A DNA stretch of 64,000 nt from Streptomyces sp. HUAS YS2 (GCF_033343995.1 NZ_CP137573.1:2761001-2825000), one strand, 5' to 3'; positions 17,010-26,697 are shown, numbered from the stretch's first letter. A program made the numbers and translations. Notes: generated by a model from the letters alone, not told the origin.

Positions 17010-18023
17010 ATGCGGCGCTACGGGAAGCACACCGACGAGGACGACATCCGCCAACGGCCCAACCCCAAGGGCAACCGGCCCCGGACCAACATCCGTCCGA
17101 AGCATGAGGACGCCGCGGAGGGCATGGTCCTCACGGTGGACCGCGGGCGGCTGACCTGCCTGGTCGACGACCGGGTCGTCATGGCGATGAAGGCCCGTGA
17201 GCTGGGCCGCAAGGCCGCCGTCGTCGGGGACCGGGTCCAGCTGGTCGGCGACCTGTCCGGCAAGAAGGACACGCTGGCCCGGATCGTCCGCATCGGGGAG
17301 CGCCGCTCCGTCCTGCGGCGGACGGCCGACGACGACGACCCGTTCGAGCGCGTGGTCGTCGCCAACGCCGACCAGCTCGCGATCGTCACGGCGCTCGCCG
17401 ACCCCGAGCCCCGACCCCGGCTGATCGACCGCTGTCTGGTCGCCGCGTACGACGGCGGTCTCGAACCGCTGCTCGTCCTCACCAAGTCGGACCTGGCCCC
17501 GCCGGACGAACTGCTGGAGCTGTACGGCGCGCTGGGTGTGCCGCACGTCGTGACCACGCGTGACGAGTTCGTGGACGGGGTCGCGGCCCAGCGGGTCCAC
17601 GAGCACCTCAGGGGGCGGACCACCGCGTTCGTCGGGCACTCCGGTGTCGGCAAGACGACGCTGGTCAACGCCCTGGTCCCGGCCGACCGGCGGCGGACCA
17701 CGGGTGTGGTCAACGCGGTGACCGGCCGCGGCCGGCACACCACCACGTCGGCGCTCGCCCTGCCGCTGAACGACGAGGAGGGCGGCTGGGTCATCGACAC
17801 ACCGGGTGTGCGTTCCTTCGGCCTGAACCACGTCGACCCGTCCCGGGTGATCCTCGCCTTCCCCGACCTCGTACCGGGGACGGAGAACTGCCCGCGCGCG
17901 TGCAGCCACGACGAGCCGGACTGCGCGCTGGACGCGTACGTGGCCGAGGGCCACGCCGACCCGGCCCGCCTCTACTCGCTGCGGCGACTGCTCGCCACTC
18001 GGGAACGACGCGAGGGCGACTGA
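17010..18023 (+). CDS. rsgA: Ribosome small-subunit maturation GTPase RsgA
   Basis: A 337-residue circularly permuted GTPase that acts late in 30S assembly. An N-terminal OB fold (residues about 35-100) is followed by G4 (LTKSDL), G1 (GHSGVGKTTL, about residue 212), the switch region (GRGRHTTT) and G3 (DTPGVRSFG), the order expected after permutation. A C-terminal zinc finger of C-x-R-x-C-x-H type follows (NCPRACSHDEPDC). Actinobacterial members are longer at the N-terminus, as here. It begins 4 bases after aroA. Confidence 0.94.
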   Translation: MRRYGKHTDEDDIRQRPNPKGNRPRTNIRPKHEDAAEGMVLTVDRGRLTCLVDDRVVMAMKARELGRKAAVVGDRVQLVGDLSGKKDTLARIVRIGERRSVLRRTADDDDPFERVVVANADQLAIVTALADPEPRPRLIDRCLVAAYDGGLEPLLVLTKSDLAPPDELLELYGALGVPHVVTTRDEFVDGVAAQRVHEHLRGRTTAFVGHSGVGKTTLVNALVPADRRRTTGVVNAVTGRGRHTTTSALALPLNDEEGGWVIDTPGVRSFGLNHVDPSRVILAFPDLVPGTENCPRACSHDEPDCALDAYVAEGHADPARLYSLRRLLATRERREGD

Positions 18024-18116
18024 TGTCGGGCACGTCCCGGGCCGGTACCCCTCGGTAAGTGCATAATCGCACGGAGTGCGACGAAGCAGTCACCGACGGC
18101 GTAGGAGGCACTGACG

Positions 18117-18440
18117 ATGGCGTGGCTGCTGGTGGTGGTCGCCGGGCTCCTCGAAACGGGGTTCGCGGTGTGCCTCAAGCTCTCGCACGGCTTCACCCGG
18201 CTCTGGCCGACGATCGCCTTCGCCGTCTTCGCGCTCGGCAGCTTCGGACTGCTGACCCTCGCCCTGCGGAAGCTGGACGTGGGCCCGGCGTACGCGGTGT
18301 GGACGGGGATCGGCGCGGCGGGCACGGCGATCTACGGAATGATCTTCCTCGGGGACGTCGTCTCGACGCTCAAGATCGTGTCGATCTCGCTGGTGATCGC
18401 CGGGGTCATCGGTCTCCAACTGTCGGGCTCCGCCCACTGA
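18117..18440 (+). CDS. sugE: Small multidrug resistance (SMR) exporter, SugE/Gdx type
   Basis: A 107-residue, four-helix proton-coupled exporter that works as a dual-topology dimer. The essential membrane glutamate is E14 in AGLLETGFAV. The loop/helix 3 sequence AYAVWTGIGAAGTAIYG is the signature of the guanidinium exporter (Gdx/SugE) subgroup rather than of EmrE. A GGAGG ribosome site lies just before the ATG, and a CATAAT hexamer at 18062-18067 may be a -10. Its 3' end overlaps the convergent TetR gene by 35 bases. I found no convincing guanidine riboswitch upstream. Confidence 0.88.
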   Translation: MAWLLVVVAGLLETGFAVCLKLSHGFTRLWPTIAFAVFALGSFGLLTLALRKLDVGPAYAVWTGIGAAGTAIYGMIFLGDVVSTLKIVSISLVIAGVIGLQLSGSAH

Positions 18441-19032
18441 GGACGGCACGCACCACCTGACCGACGGCCTGGGGGCCGGGCGCGACGATGTAGGAGAGCG
18501 CGAGCCGGACCGCGAGTTCGCAGGACGGGGCGGTGCGCGGGTCCGCGTGGGCCAGCGTCGCCGCGACCAGTTCGGCAGGAGCGGGGGTGCCGGCGTCGGC
18601 CCGACGCTGGGCGGGGACCCCGGAGGCGAACGCGCCGGGCCGGGCCGGGCGGGGCGCGGGGAGCCGTTCGCTCCAACTGCCGGTGAGCAGGGCGCGCAGC
18701 AGCGGACGGTCGGCGGCCTCGGCGACGATCCACTCGGCGACGGAGGCGAGCCGCTCCGGCAGGGGGCGGTCGGGGGCGGGGCGATCGGAGGCGGGGCGGT
18801 ACGGGCCCTGCGGCCGGTCGGTGAGGATGCGCTCGACGCCGCGCAGGTACGCGTCCGCCTCGCGCCGGACCAGGGCGCGGGCCAGCCCCTCCTTGCTGCC
18901 GAACTCGTTGTAGAGCGTCTGGCGGGACACCCCCGCGGCGACGGCGACATCGACCATTCGGACCCCGGACCAGGGCCGGCCGGCGAGGGCCGCCAGGGCG
19001 GCGTTCAGCAAGGCTTCTCGCGCTGAGGGCAT
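18406..19032 (-). CDS. TetR-family transcriptional regulator
   Basis: A 208-residue TetR protein. The N-terminal helix-turn-helix is clear: AREALLNAALAALAGRP, VRMVDVAVAAGVSRQTLYNEFGSK (residues about 24-47). The C-terminal ligand domain carries a disordered Pro/Arg-rich stretch. The frame is open to 19083, but ATG at 19032 has a GGGAGG site at 7 bases. It is divergent from hisN (106 bases apart) and convergent with, and overlapping, the SMR gene, so either could be a target. A TTGACA hexamer at 19088-19093 on the minus strand is a possible -35. Confidence 0.88.
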   Translation of the reverse strand: MPSAREALLNAALAALAGRPWSGVRMVDVAVAAGVSRQTLYNEFGSKEGLARALVRREADAYLRGVERILTDRPQGPYRPASDRPAPDRPLPERLASVAEWIVAEAADRPLLRALLTGSWSERLPAPRPARPGAFASGVPAQRRADAGTPAPAELVAATLAHADPRTAPSCELAVRLALSYIVAPGPQAVGQVVRAVLSGRSPTVGDR

Positions 19033-19125
19033 CGTCGCCTCCCGTCCTTGCCACTCCTGCGCACAGAGTTGACGGACGACCACGCACTGTCAAGAGGCCC
19101 CGCTGAGCGCCGCTCGCAGGGAGGA

Positions 19126-19131
19126 TAGAGT
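19126..19131 (+). promoter_or_regulatory. Possible leaderless -10 element of hisN
   Basis: TAGAGT is followed by 7 bases and the hisN ATG (19139), placing the transcription start at or one base before the start codon. No purine-rich ribosome site fits this start otherwise. Confidence 0.45.
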
Positions 19132-19138
19132 TCCGAAC

Positions 19139-19936
19139 ATGGCCGATTACCACGACGATCTGCGTCTCGCCCATGTCCTCGCGGACGCCGCGGACGCCGC
19201 CACCATGGACCGGTTCAAGGCGCTCGACCTGGAGGTCGAGACCAAGCCGGACATGACGCCGGTGAGCGAGGCGGACAAGGCCGCCGAGGAACTGATCCGC
19301 GGCCAGCTCCAGCGCGCACGGCCCCGCGACGCGGTGCTCGGCGAGGAGTACGGCGTGGAGGGCTCGGGCCCCCGGCGCTGGGTGATCGACCCGATCGACG
19401 GCACGAAGAACTACGTCCGCGGGGTGCCCGTCTGGGCGACGCTGATCGCGCTGATGGAGGCCGGCGAGACCGGGTTCCAGCCGGTGGTGGGCGTGGTGTC
19501 CGCACCGGCGCTGGGCCGCCGGTGGTGGGCGGCGAAGGGCCTGGGCGCGTACACCGGCCGGAGCCTGTCGTCGGCGACCCGGATCGGGGTCTCGAAGGTG
19601 GCGGAGCTGTCGGACGCGTCGTTCGCGTACTCGTCGCTGAGCGGCTGGGAGGAGCAGGGCCGGCTCGACGGCTTCCTGGACCTGACCCGTGCGTGCTGGC
19701 GCACCCGGGCGTACGGCGACTTCTGGCCGTACATGCTGGTGGCCGAGGGCGCGGTGGACATCTGCGCGGAGCCGGAGCTGTCCCTGTGGGACATGGCGGC
19801 GACGGCGATCGTCGTCCAGGAGGCGGGTGGCACCTTCACCGGCCTCGACGGCCGCCACGGCCCCCACAGCGGAAACGCCGCGGCGTCGAACGGCCTGCTG
19901 CACGGCGAACTGCTGAGTTACCTGAACCAGAAGTAG
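19139..19936 (+). CDS. hisN: Histidinol-phosphate phosphatase, inositol-monophosphatase type
   Basis: A 265-residue IMPase-family enzyme for the penultimate dephosphorylation step of histidine synthesis in actinobacteria, L-histidinol phosphate to L-histidinol. Metal-site motifs are intact: LGEEYG (residues 67-72), DPIDGTKNY (84-92) and [15 protein letters not shown] near residue 218. The length and the [18 protein letters not shown] block match Streptomyces HisN (S. coelicolor SCO5208). Inositol-phosphate activity cannot be excluded by sequence, since the family is broad. A GC-alternating inverted repeat (19943-19965) just after the stop may be a terminator. The gap to the next start (20148) is 211 bases. 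Confidence 0.88.
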   Translation: MADYHDDLRLAHVLADAADAATMDRFKALDLEVETKPDMTPVSEADKAAEELIRGQLQRARPRDAVLGEEYGVEGSGPRRWVIDPIDGTKNYVRGVPVWATLIALMEAGETGFQPVVGVVSAPALGRRWWAAKGLGAYTGRSLSSATRIGVSKVAELSDASFAYSSLSGWEEQGRLDGFLDLTRACWRTRAYGDFWPYMLVAEGAVDICAEPELSLWDMAATAIVVQEAGGTFTGLDGRHGPHSGNAAASNGLLHGELLSYLNQK

Positions 19937-20147
19937 GAGCGAGCGCGCGCCGATCGAGCGCGCGCCTCATGCCGCCTCCCTCCCCCGTCCCGACGGAGTG
20001 GCGCCCTCCGCACGCCCCGGGTACTCCGCGCGCGCCCTCTTGTCGGTCCCTCCCCTCGATGCCACAGTAAAGACTCCCCCAACTTGTGAACTTGTGAATC
20101 GGTTCTCGTTGAAACGGGGACCGTTCACCGAGGAGGTGGCTGCCTTC

Positions 20148-20552
20148 ATGCTCGTCCGTGACGCCATGAGCACCGTGATCCTGACCATCGGCCCCACCCA
20201 CACCCTCCGACAGGCCGCCCGACTGATGGCGGCCCGCCGTATCGGCGCGGCCGTCGTGATGGACGCCGACCACAGCGGAATCGGCATTCTGACCGAGCGC
20301 GACATCCTCGTTTCCCTCGGCTCCGACCAGGACCCCGACCACGAGACCGCCGGCTCCCACACCACCACCGACGTCGTCTTCGCCGCACCCGGCTGGACCC
20401 TCGAGGAGGCCGCGGAGGCCATGACTCGCGGCGGCTTCCGCCATCTCATCGTCCTGGACGACCACGGCGGCCCCATGGGCATCGTGTCGGTCCGCGACAT
20501 CATCCGCTGCTGGGCCCCCGCACTCCGGCACGAAGGGACGCTGGCCCGCTGA
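20148..20552 (+). CDS. CBS-pair domain protein
   Basis: A 134-residue protein made of two CBS motifs (about residues 7-60 and 72-125), each with the G-I-x-T/S-x-R-D pattern (GIGILTERDIL; GIVSVRDII). CBS pairs bind adenine nucleotides such as AMP, ATP or NADH. Stand-alone proteins of this kind occur in several copies in Streptomyces and their partners are unknown. The frame is open upstream to 19998, but ATG at 20148 has a perfect GAGGAGGT site 10 bases before. A direct repeat (ACTTGTGA twice, 20082-20097) lies in the upstream region. Confidence 0.85.
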   Translation: MLVRDAMSTVILTIGPTHTLRQAARLMAARRIGAAVVMDADHSGIGILTERDILVSLGSDQDPDHETAGSHTTTDVVFAAPGWTLEEAAEAMTRGGFRHLIVLDDHGGPMGIVSVRDIIRCWAPALRHEGTLAR

Positions 20553-20554
20553 GT

Positions 20555-20560
20555 TAGGCT
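20555..20560 (+). promoter_or_regulatory. Possible leaderless -10 element of the Fur-family gene
   Basis: TAGGCT is followed by 7 bases and ATG (20568). There is no purine-rich ribosome site in the gap (GGCCCCC), which favours a leaderless transcript. The hexamer begins 2 bases after the CBS gene stop. Confidence 0.45.
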
Positions 20561-20567
20561 GGCCCCC

Positions 20568-20984
20568 ATGAGTGACCTGTTGGAACGACTGCGCGGCCGC
20601 GGCTGGCGGATGACCGCGCAGCGGCGTGTCGTGGCCGAAGTCCTCGACGGGGACCACGTCCACCTGACCGCCGACGAGGTCCACGCCCGCGCCGTGCAGA
20701 AGCTGCCGGAGATCTCGCGGGCGACCGTGTACAACACGCTGGGCGAGATGGTCTCGCTCGGCGAGGTCATGGAAGTCGCCACGGACCACCGTGCGAAGCG
20801 CTACGACCCGAACGCACACCGCCCGCACCAGCACCTGGTGTGCGCGCGCTGCGGCGCGATCCGCGACGTGCAGCCGGCCGGCAACCCGCTGGCCGACCTG
20901 CCGGACTCGGAGCGCTTCGGTTTCACGATCTCGAACGTCGAGGTCACGTACCGAGGCATCTGCCCGGACTGCGCGAGCGCGTAG
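20568..20984 (+). CDS. Fur-family metal/peroxide-responsive repressor
   Basis: A 138-residue Fur-family regulator. The winged helix is at residues 10-65 (WRMTAQRRVVAEVL; SRATVYNTLGEM), the regulatory metal ligands include H84, H87 and H89 (HRPHQH), and the structural zinc site is formed by C92-x-x-C95 and C132-x-x-C135. Streptomyces encode several paralogues (Zur, Nur, CatR-like); this one is the SCO5206-type gene by position. Which metal or oxidant it senses is not clear from sequence. No catalase gene is adjacent. A tetraloop hairpin follows. Confidence 0.88.
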   Translation: MSDLLERLRGRGWRMTAQRRVVAEVLDGDHVHLTADEVHARAVQKLPEISRATVYNTLGEMVSLGEVMEVATDHRAKRYDPNAHRPHQHLVCARCGAIRDVQPAGNPLADLPDSERFGFTISNVEVTYRGICPDCASA

Positions 20985-20995
20985 GCGGCCGGGCC

Positions 20996-21017
20996 GGAAG
21001 CCCCTTCGGGGGCTTCC
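20996..21017 (+). terminator. Terminator after the Fur-family gene
   Basis: 9-bp stem GGAAGCCCC / GGGGCTTCC closed by a TTCG tetraloop, followed by TTCGT, 11 bases after the stop. Confidence 0.85.
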
Positions 21018-21040
21018 TTCGTACCGCCGCATTGCATGCA

Positions 21041-21073
21041 CGAAGGCCCGGATCCATTGGATCCGGGCCTTCG
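21041..21073 (-). terminator. Terminator after first initiator tRNA gene
   Basis: 16-bp perfect inverted repeat with almost no loop (21041-21056 with 21058-21073), 26 bases beyond the 3' end of the minus-strand tRNA. It shares the core CCCGGATCCA..TGGATCCGGG with the hairpin behind the second copy. Confidence 0.8.
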
Positions 21074-21099
21074 CCACGCTTTGCCAATTAAGGCAGTAG

Positions 21100-21173
21100 T
21101 AGCGGGGACAGGATTTGAACCTGCGACCTCTGGGTTATGAGCCCAGCGAGCTACCGAGCTGCTCCACCCCGCG
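21100..21173 (-). tRNA. Initiator tRNA-fMet (anticodon CAT), copy 1
   Basis: 74-nt cloverleaf on the minus strand, beginning CGCGGGG and ending CCCCGCTA, no encoded CCA. Initiator identity is shown by the unpaired 1-72 position (C-U) and the three consecutive G-C pairs in the anticodon stem (CTGGG / CCCAG) around the loop with anticodon CAT. Confidence 0.95.
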
Positions 21174-21219
21174 TCGGTGAACACAACCCTACGGCACCCC
21201 TTCGACCAGCGCAAATCGC

Positions 21220-23247
21220 TTAAGCGGTGAGCTCCTGGTGGAGCGCCTCGCTCAGCCGGGCGGCCCGCTCCGCCACCTCTTCCGGACCCAGCTCGACCGC
21301 GCGGGCGCACCAGCGGCGGCCCTCGGTCAGCTCGCCGCGGCGCGCCGCGAGCAGCCCGAGCCGCAGCGCGGCGCGGCCGTGCCCGGCGTGCGCGGCGCGG
21401 GTCCACCACAGAGCGGCCTCCCGCTCGTTGCCCTCGCGGGCGAGCAGCAGCCCGAGGTTGAACGCGCCGTTGCGGCTGCCCGCCTCGGCCGCCTCGCGGT
21501 ACCAGTGGGCGGCGTCCGCGACGTCGCCGCGCGCGGCGGCCAGCATGCCGACCCGCACCTGGGCGCGGCGGTGCCCCTGCTCTGCGGCGCGCTCGTACCA
21601 CTCCTCGCACTCGGTCTTCTCGGCGCGCGGCGCCCCGAGCGCCGGCGGGCCGGGCTCCGGGCGGCGGGCGTCCAGGACCGTGGCGAGCCGGTACGCCGCC
21701 TCCGCGCTGCCGCCGCCCGCCGCGCACCGCAGGTGGCGCTCGGCGGTCTGCTCGTCGCCGTCGCGCAGGCAGGCCATGCCGACCTGGAGCGCGGCCTCGG
21801 TGTGCCCGGCGGCCGCGGCCCGCTCGTACCAGGTCAGCGCGGCGCGGTCGTCGTCCCGGCCGGCGTGGATGATGCCCAGGTTGAAGGCGGCGTCCACGCT
21901 GCCGGCCTCGGCGGCCTTGGAGAACCAGGGCTCCGCTCCGTTGGAGTCGCCGGCCTGGAGCAGGAGTACGGCGAGCGCGTTCGCGGCCTCGCGGTGACCG
22001 GCGTACGCGGCGCGCCGGTACCACTGCTCGGCCTGCGGGATGCGCTCCTGGGCGGCACAGAGCAGCCCGAGGTTGTACGCCCCGTTCACGTCGCCCGCGT
22101 CCATGGCGGCGCGGTACCAGCGCTCGGCGGTCTGCTGCTCGCCGCGGGCGGCGTGCAGCGCGCCGAGCGCGTTGGCGGCGTTGCCGTCGCCGTCCTGGGC
22201 GGCGCGCAGCCACCACACGGCGGCGCTCTCCTCGTCGCCGGCGTCGCGCAGCAGGAACCCCAGCGCGCAGGCCGCCTTGGGCTCGCCGTCCTTGGCGGAG
22301 TTCAGGTACCAGCGGCCGGCCTCCTTGAGCTCACCACGCCTCTCCAGGATCGCGCCCAGGTGCAGCGCGGCGCGCCGGTGTCCGCGCGCGGCGGCCTGGC
22401 GGTACCACTGCTCGGCCTCGGCGAGCGCGCCGCCGGGCTCGGCGGCGCCCTCCGGGGCGGGGTCGCCTTCGCGGGCCGCGCGGAGGCGGGCGCCCGTCTC
22501 GTAGACGAGCGCCTCGCGGGCGGAGCGGCCGGTGCCAGTGGCGTACGCGGAGGCGTCGCGCGGGCGGCGGCGGGCCGGGCCGTCGGTCACGGGGTGGCCG
22601 GCGCTCTCCGCGGCACGCTTGTCGAGGGCGCGGGCGAGCCGGTACGCGGCCTCGCGGTGACCCTGCTCGGCGGCGACCCGCAGCCAGCGCTCGGCGCCGA
22701 CGTCGCTGCGGTGCTCGAGGAGGTCGGCCAGGGCGTACGCGCCCAGGGCGTGGCCCTGCTCGGCGGACTGGCGCAGCCAGTACTCGGCGGCGGGCTCGTC
22801 GCCGCGCTCGCGGTGGTGGCGGCCGAGGGCGTGCGCGGCGGCGGCGGAGCCTGCGACGGCGGCGATCCGCCACCAGCCGGCGGCCTCGTCGGCGTAGCCG
22901 CGCTGGTGCAGCAGGACGCCGAGGTTGTTGGCGGCGGCCCGGTCGCCCTCCGCGGTGGCGCCGCGCAGGTACGGCTCGGCGCCGTCGAGGTCGCCGCGGC
23001 GCAGCAGCAGCGCGCCCAGGACGCTCATCGAGGCGGTGTCCCCGCTCTCGGCGGCACGCCGGTGGCGCGCCTCGGTCTCGGCGGTGTCCGTGTACTCGAC
23101 GGCCTCGACGCCCGGCACGGCCTCCTCCACGGCCGCCACCGGCTCGGCCGTGTCCATGTCCGCGGTGTCCGAAACGGCACTGGTCACGCGCCGCTGTACA
23201 AACCGCCCTGTCTCCAACAGAGTTGCCCTGTCCCCCATAAATACCAT
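21220..23247 (-). CDS. Sel1-like/TPR repeat protein
   Basis: A 675-residue protein built of about 15 Sel1-like repeats of 30-40 residues with the pattern A-x-x-x-LG-x-L-x-x-x-x-G-x-x-x-x-A-x-x-W/Y-x-x-x-A-x-x-G. Examples are ANNLGVLLHQRGYADEAAGW and AFNLGLLLAREGNEREAALW. An insertion between repeats near residues 215-270 is rich in Ala and charged residues. No signal peptide or membrane helix, so probably a cytoplasmic scaffold; the partner is unknown. The start is uncertain: ATG at 23247 has a GGTGG element upstream; ATG at 23238 is also possible. It is flanked on both sides by identical initiator tRNA genes on the same strand. Confidence 0.85.
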   Translation of the reverse strand: MVFMGDRATLLETGRFVQRRVTSAVSDTADMDTAEPVAAVEEAVPGVEAVEYTDTAETEARHRRAAESGDTASMSVLGALLLRRGDLDGAEPYLRGATAEGDRAAANNLGVLLHQRGYADEAAGWWRIAAVAGSAAAAHALGRHHRERGDEPAAEYWLRQSAEQGHALGAYALADLLEHRSDVGAERWLRVAAEQGHREAAYRLARALDKRAAESAGHPVTDGPARRRPRDASAYATGTGRSAREALVYETGARLRAAREGDPAPEGAAEPGGALAEAEQWYRQAAARGHRRAALHLGAILERRGELKEAGRWYLNSAKDGEPKAACALGFLLRDAGDEESAAVWWLRAAQDGDGNAANALGALHAARGEQQTAERWYRAAMDAGDVNGAYNLGLLCAAQERIPQAEQWYRRAAYAGHREAANALAVLLLQAGDSNGAEPWFSKAAEAGSVDAAFNLGIIHAGRDDDRAALTWYERAAAAGHTEAALQVGMACLRDGDEQTAERHLRCAAGGGSAEAAYRLATVLDARRPEPGPPALGAPRAEKTECEEWYERAAEQGHRRAQVRVGMLAAARGDVADAAHWYREAAEAGSRNGAFNLGLLLAREGNEREAALWWTRAAHAGHGRAALRLGLLAARRGELTEGRRWCARAVELGPEEVAERAARLSEALHQELTA

Positions 23248-23420
23248 CGTCGCACCACCCGCAACCCGCGTACACCTGGTATATCGCAGCCAGTGAGGTC
23301 ACTTCAGCGTTTTGTCGACATGCCCACAGAGAGATAAGTCAAACACGACTCACCCCAACTCGCCCCACGTGTACCGCGCTTCGGGCCCGGGTGTCGGGTT
23401 CGACACAGGATCCGCACATG

Positions 23421-23456
23421 AAGAGGGCCCGGATCCATATGGATCCGGGCCCTCTT
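23421..23456 (-). terminator. Terminator after second initiator tRNA gene
   Basis: Perfect 16-bp stem (23421-23436 with 23441-23456) with ATAT loop, 6 bases beyond the minus-strand tRNA 3' end. The rest of the gap 23248-23420 shows no clear element. Confidence 0.85.
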
Positions 23457-23462
23457 CTTCAG

Positions 23463-23536
23463 TAGCGGGGACAGGATTTGAACCTGCGACCTCTGGGTTA
23501 TGAGCCCAGCGAGCTACCGAGCTGCTCCACCCCGCG
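23463..23536 (-). tRNA. Initiator tRNA-fMet (anticodon CAT), copy 2
   Basis: 74-nt copy identical to the gene at 21100-21173 over the whole cloverleaf, again without encoded CCA, and again followed by a GGATCC-containing hairpin. Confidence 0.95.
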
Positions 23537-23577
23537 TCGTTGTGTCACCACCGTATCACGACGCGGGGTGGGGTCGA

Positions 23578-26541
23578 TCAACCGCTCGGCGAGGTGCTCG
23601 GCTTCGGCGTCGGCGTGGCGCCGCCGGCGCCCGGCTTGGTGCCGGCCTTCTGGTCCGACTGGAGCTTGGCGCTCGCGTCGGCGGCCTTCTGCAGCGCCGC
23701 CTCGAGGTCCTGCTGCGCCTTGCCGTACGCCGTCCAGTCCGGCTTCGCCAGCGCGGCCTGGGCGTCCTCGTACGCCTTCTGCGCGTCGGCGATGGCCTGC
23801 TTCAGCGCGGCGTCGTTGGTCGCCGGGGGCGGCGGCGGGTTGGTGCCGGGCGGCGTGGTCGGCGGGGTGGCGCCCTCCACTCCGAACACGGCGTTCAGCG
23901 CCTTGGCGAGGGTGTCCTCGAACACCGTGGTGTCCTTGGTCGTGTCGCCGTTCGGCTGGTCCGCGTCCACGTACGACACCGCGACCTTCTTCAGCAGCGG
24001 GTAGTGCGCGTTGCGGCCCTGGGCGTACACCGGCTCCACGTACAGGAACCCGCCGTCGAGCGGCACGGTGAGCAGGTTGCCGTACTGGATGTCGGAGTCG
24101 GCGCCCTTCATGTCCCGCACGAACTGGGCCACGGACGGCAGACCGTTGAGCTTGTTCTGCACCTGCTCGGGTCCGGGGACCTCGGAGGTGACTCTCAGCA
24201 GCCTTATGCGGCCGTACTCCTTGCTCGTCGCGTCCGCGTCGACCGCCATGAAGCCGCCCAGGTTGGGCCGCCCGTTCGGCGTGAAGGTCGTGGTCAGCGA
24301 GAACTTCTGCGCCTTGTCCCCGGGCATCTTCATGCTCAGGTAGTACGGCGGGACCGCGTTGCCGTCCTTGTTGGTCGGGTCGTCCGGCACCTGCCACGCG
24401 TCGGAGCCGCTGTAGAACTGCGCGGGGTCCTTGACGTGGTAGCGGGTCAGCAGCTCGCGCTGGACCTTGAACATGTCCTGCGGGTAGCGCAGGTGCTGGA
24501 GCAGGCTCGGCTTGATCGCCTCACGCTTCTCCACGGTGCCGGGGAAGGCCTTCATCCAGGTCTTGAGGACGGGGTCCTTGGTGTCCCACTGGTAGAGCTT
24601 GACCGTGCCGTCGTACGCGTCGACGGTCGCCTTCACCGAGTTGCGGATGTAGTTGACCTGGTTCTGCTGGGCCACCACCGCGCGCTGCTGGTTGCCCACG
24701 GTCAGCGCGTCGGCCGTCGTCTCGCCCAGCGTGGTGCGCGAGGCGTACGGGTAGCCGTTGGTGGTCGTGTACGCGTCGACGATCCACTGGATCTTGCCGT
24801 CGACGACCGCCGGGTAGGCGTCGCCGTCGATGGTCAGCCACGGGGCGACCGCCTCGACGCGCTCCTTGGGCGTGCGGTTGTACAGGATCCGCGAGCCGTC
24901 GCCGATCGCTCCCGAGTAGAGGATCTGCGGCTCGCTGAACGCGACCGCGTAGGCGGCGCGGTTGAACGTGTTGGAGAGGTTGACCCCGCTCTTGCCCTGG
25001 TAGCTGGTGGTCTTCTCGCCGTTGTCCTCGTAGTCCAGCTCCTTCTGCGGGCCGCCCACGATGGAGTACTGGTCGGTCTTCTCGCCGTAGTAGATCTTCT
25101 GCTGGTACTCCGGGAGCTGACCGGTGGTCGGCAGACCGGCCTCGGTGAACACCGGGGAGCCGTTCGCGTCCGTCGCCGTGCCCGCGGCCATGATCGCGCC
25201 GTAGCCGTGGGTGTAGGTGAAGTGGTCGTTGATCCAGTTCCGCTTCGGGATGCCGCGGATGTTGAGCTCACGCAGGCCGACGACGGTGTCCTGGCCCTTG
25301 TAGCGGTCCACGTCCAGGGTGGTCGGGAACTGGTAGTACTTCCGCTTCTGCTCCAGCTGCTGGAACGTCGGCGAGACGATGTTCGGGTCGATCAGCCGGT
25401 AGCTGGCGGCCGTGTCGGCGTCGGCGCGCAGCTTGTCCTTGGCCTTGACCGTGGACTTGCCGGAGTAGTTCTCCGGTGTCGTCGAGTCGATGGCGTAGGC
25501 CTTGCGCGTCGCGTCGATGTTCTTCTTGATGTACGGCGCTTCCTTGGCCTGCTCGTTCGGCTGGACCTGGAACTTCTGCACGATCGCCGGGTACAGGCCG
25601 CCGATCAGGATCGCCGAGAGGACCATCAGGCCGAAGCCGATGACCGGCAGCTGCCAGGTGCGCCGCCACAGGGTGGCGAAGAACAGCACGGCGCAGATGA
25701 CGGCGATGCAGAACAGGATCGTCTTGGCCGGCAGGTAGGCGTTCGCGTCGACGTAGCGCAGGCCGGTCCAGTTGCCCGTCGCCTTGAAGTCGCTGGACTT
25801 CACGGCGAGGCCGTACCGGTCGAGCCAGTACGCCACGGCCTTCAGGGAGACGAAGACGCCCAGCAGCACCGACAGATGGCCGGTGGCTGCGGCCGTGGCG
25901 CGGGCCCCGGGGCTGGTGATCCGCAGTCCGCCGTACAGGTAGTGCGTCAGCGCGGCGGCGATCAGCGAGAGCACGGTGGCGGCGAAGCCGAACGCCAGCA
26001 GGAAGCGGTACCAGGGCAGGTCGAAGGCGTAGAACGACACGTCCAGGTCGAACTGGGGGTCCTTCTGGCCGAACGACACGCCGTTGACCCACATGAGCCA
26101 GGTGCGCCACTGACCGGACGCGGACGCGCCGGCGATCAGCCCGACCAGGGCGGTGATCGCGAGCAGCACCCACTTCTTGAACGGGGCGATGCCCATGCGG
26201 TACCGGTCGAGGCTCTGCTGCTCCAGCGACATCGCGCTCAGCGGGGGCCGCAGCCGGTGCGCCAGCCAGATGTTGAACCCGACGGCCAGGCCCATCAGCA
26301 GACCGAAGACCGCGAACAGGCCGATCTTGGTCCACAGCGTGGTGGTGAAGACGGACGAGTACTGGACCGACCGGTACCAGAGCCAGTCCGTCCAGAACCC
26401 GGCGAACATGACGAACGCCATGGCCAGGACGGCCAGCACGCCCAGTGTCATGAGCAGGGTGCGGGCCCGCCGGGAGGGCCGGCCGACTCTGATCCTTGGC
26501 CCGGACGGGCCACCGCCGCGGTCCGGCATCTGGAAAGCCAA
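23578..26541 (-). CDS. UPF0182 (COG1615) family membrane protein
   Basis: About 987 residues. Seven to eight hydrophobic helices occupy the first 330 residues (first: [20 protein letters not shown]), followed by a large extracytoplasmic region of about 550 residues and a C-terminal Pro/Thr-rich, then Lys/Ala-rich helical tail ending in a Ser/Pro stretch. The family is conserved in actinobacteria and cyanobacteria and has no established function. The frame is open to 26631, but TTG at 26541 has GAGGGGCG at a good distance and gives the N-terminus [11 protein letters not shown] seen in relatives; ATG at 26529 is the alternative. Divergent from the PPA1309-family gene. Confidence 0.88.
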   Translation of the reverse strand: MAFQMPDRGGGPSGPRIRVGRPSRRARTLLMTLGVLAVLAMAFVMFAGFWTDWLWYRSVQYSSVFTTTLWTKIGLFAVFGLLMGLAVGFNIWLAHRLRPPLSAMSLEQQSLDRYRMGIAPFKKWVLLAITALVGLIAGASASGQWRTWLMWVNGVSFGQKDPQFDLDVSFYAFDLPWYRFLLAFGFAATVLSLIAAALTHYLYGGLRITSPGARATAAATGHLSVLLGVFVSLKAVAYWLDRYGLAVKSSDFKATGNWTGLRYVDANAYLPAKTILFCIAVICAVLFFATLWRRTWQLPVIGFGLMVLSAILIGGLYPAIVQKFQVQPNEQAKEAPYIKKNIDATRKAYAIDSTTPENYSGKSTVKAKDKLRADADTAASYRLIDPNIVSPTFQQLEQKRKYYQFPTTLDVDRYKGQDTVVGLRELNIRGIPKRNWINDHFTYTHGYGAIMAAGTATDANGSPVFTEAGLPTTGQLPEYQQKIYYGEKTDQYSIVGGPQKELDYEDNGEKTTSYQGKSGVNLSNTFNRAAYAVAFSEPQILYSGAIGDGSRILYNRTPKERVEAVAPWLTIDGDAYPAVVDGKIQWIVDAYTTTNGYPYASRTTLGETTADALTVGNQQRAVVAQQNQVNYIRNSVKATVDAYDGTVKLYQWDTKDPVLKTWMKAFPGTVEKREAIKPSLLQHLRYPQDMFKVQRELLTRYHVKDPAQFYSGSDAWQVPDDPTNKDGNAVPPYYLSMKMPGDKAQKFSLTTTFTPNGRPNLGGFMAVDADATSKEYGRIRLLRVTSEVPGPEQVQNKLNGLPSVAQFVRDMKGADSDIQYGNLLTVPLDGGFLYVEPVYAQGRNAHYPLLKKVAVSYVDADQPNGDTTKDTTVFEDTLAKALNAVFGVEGATPPTTPPGTNPPPPPATNDAALKQAIADAQKAYEDAQAALAKPDWTAYGKAQQDLEAALQKAADASAKLQSDQKAGTKPGAGGATPTPKPSTSPSG

Positions 26542-26697
26542 CGTGCGCCCCTCGTTGTTGATGCGTCTGATGCGTCCATCGACGCGTCGTCCGATGCGTC
26601 GATGAGCAGGCCCCGCGATCGTAGAGCCCACTGATGCAACTTACTGAGGCTTTACCTAGTTCCCGTCTCGGGGGCGAAAGGAGGGAGGATGTTGTGC

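Noticed and set aside
18024..18116. Guanidine riboswitch before the SMR exporter
   Set aside because: One short hairpin with GGA loop exists, but neither the ykkC core nor the paired ACGR loops of guanidine-II are convincingly present.
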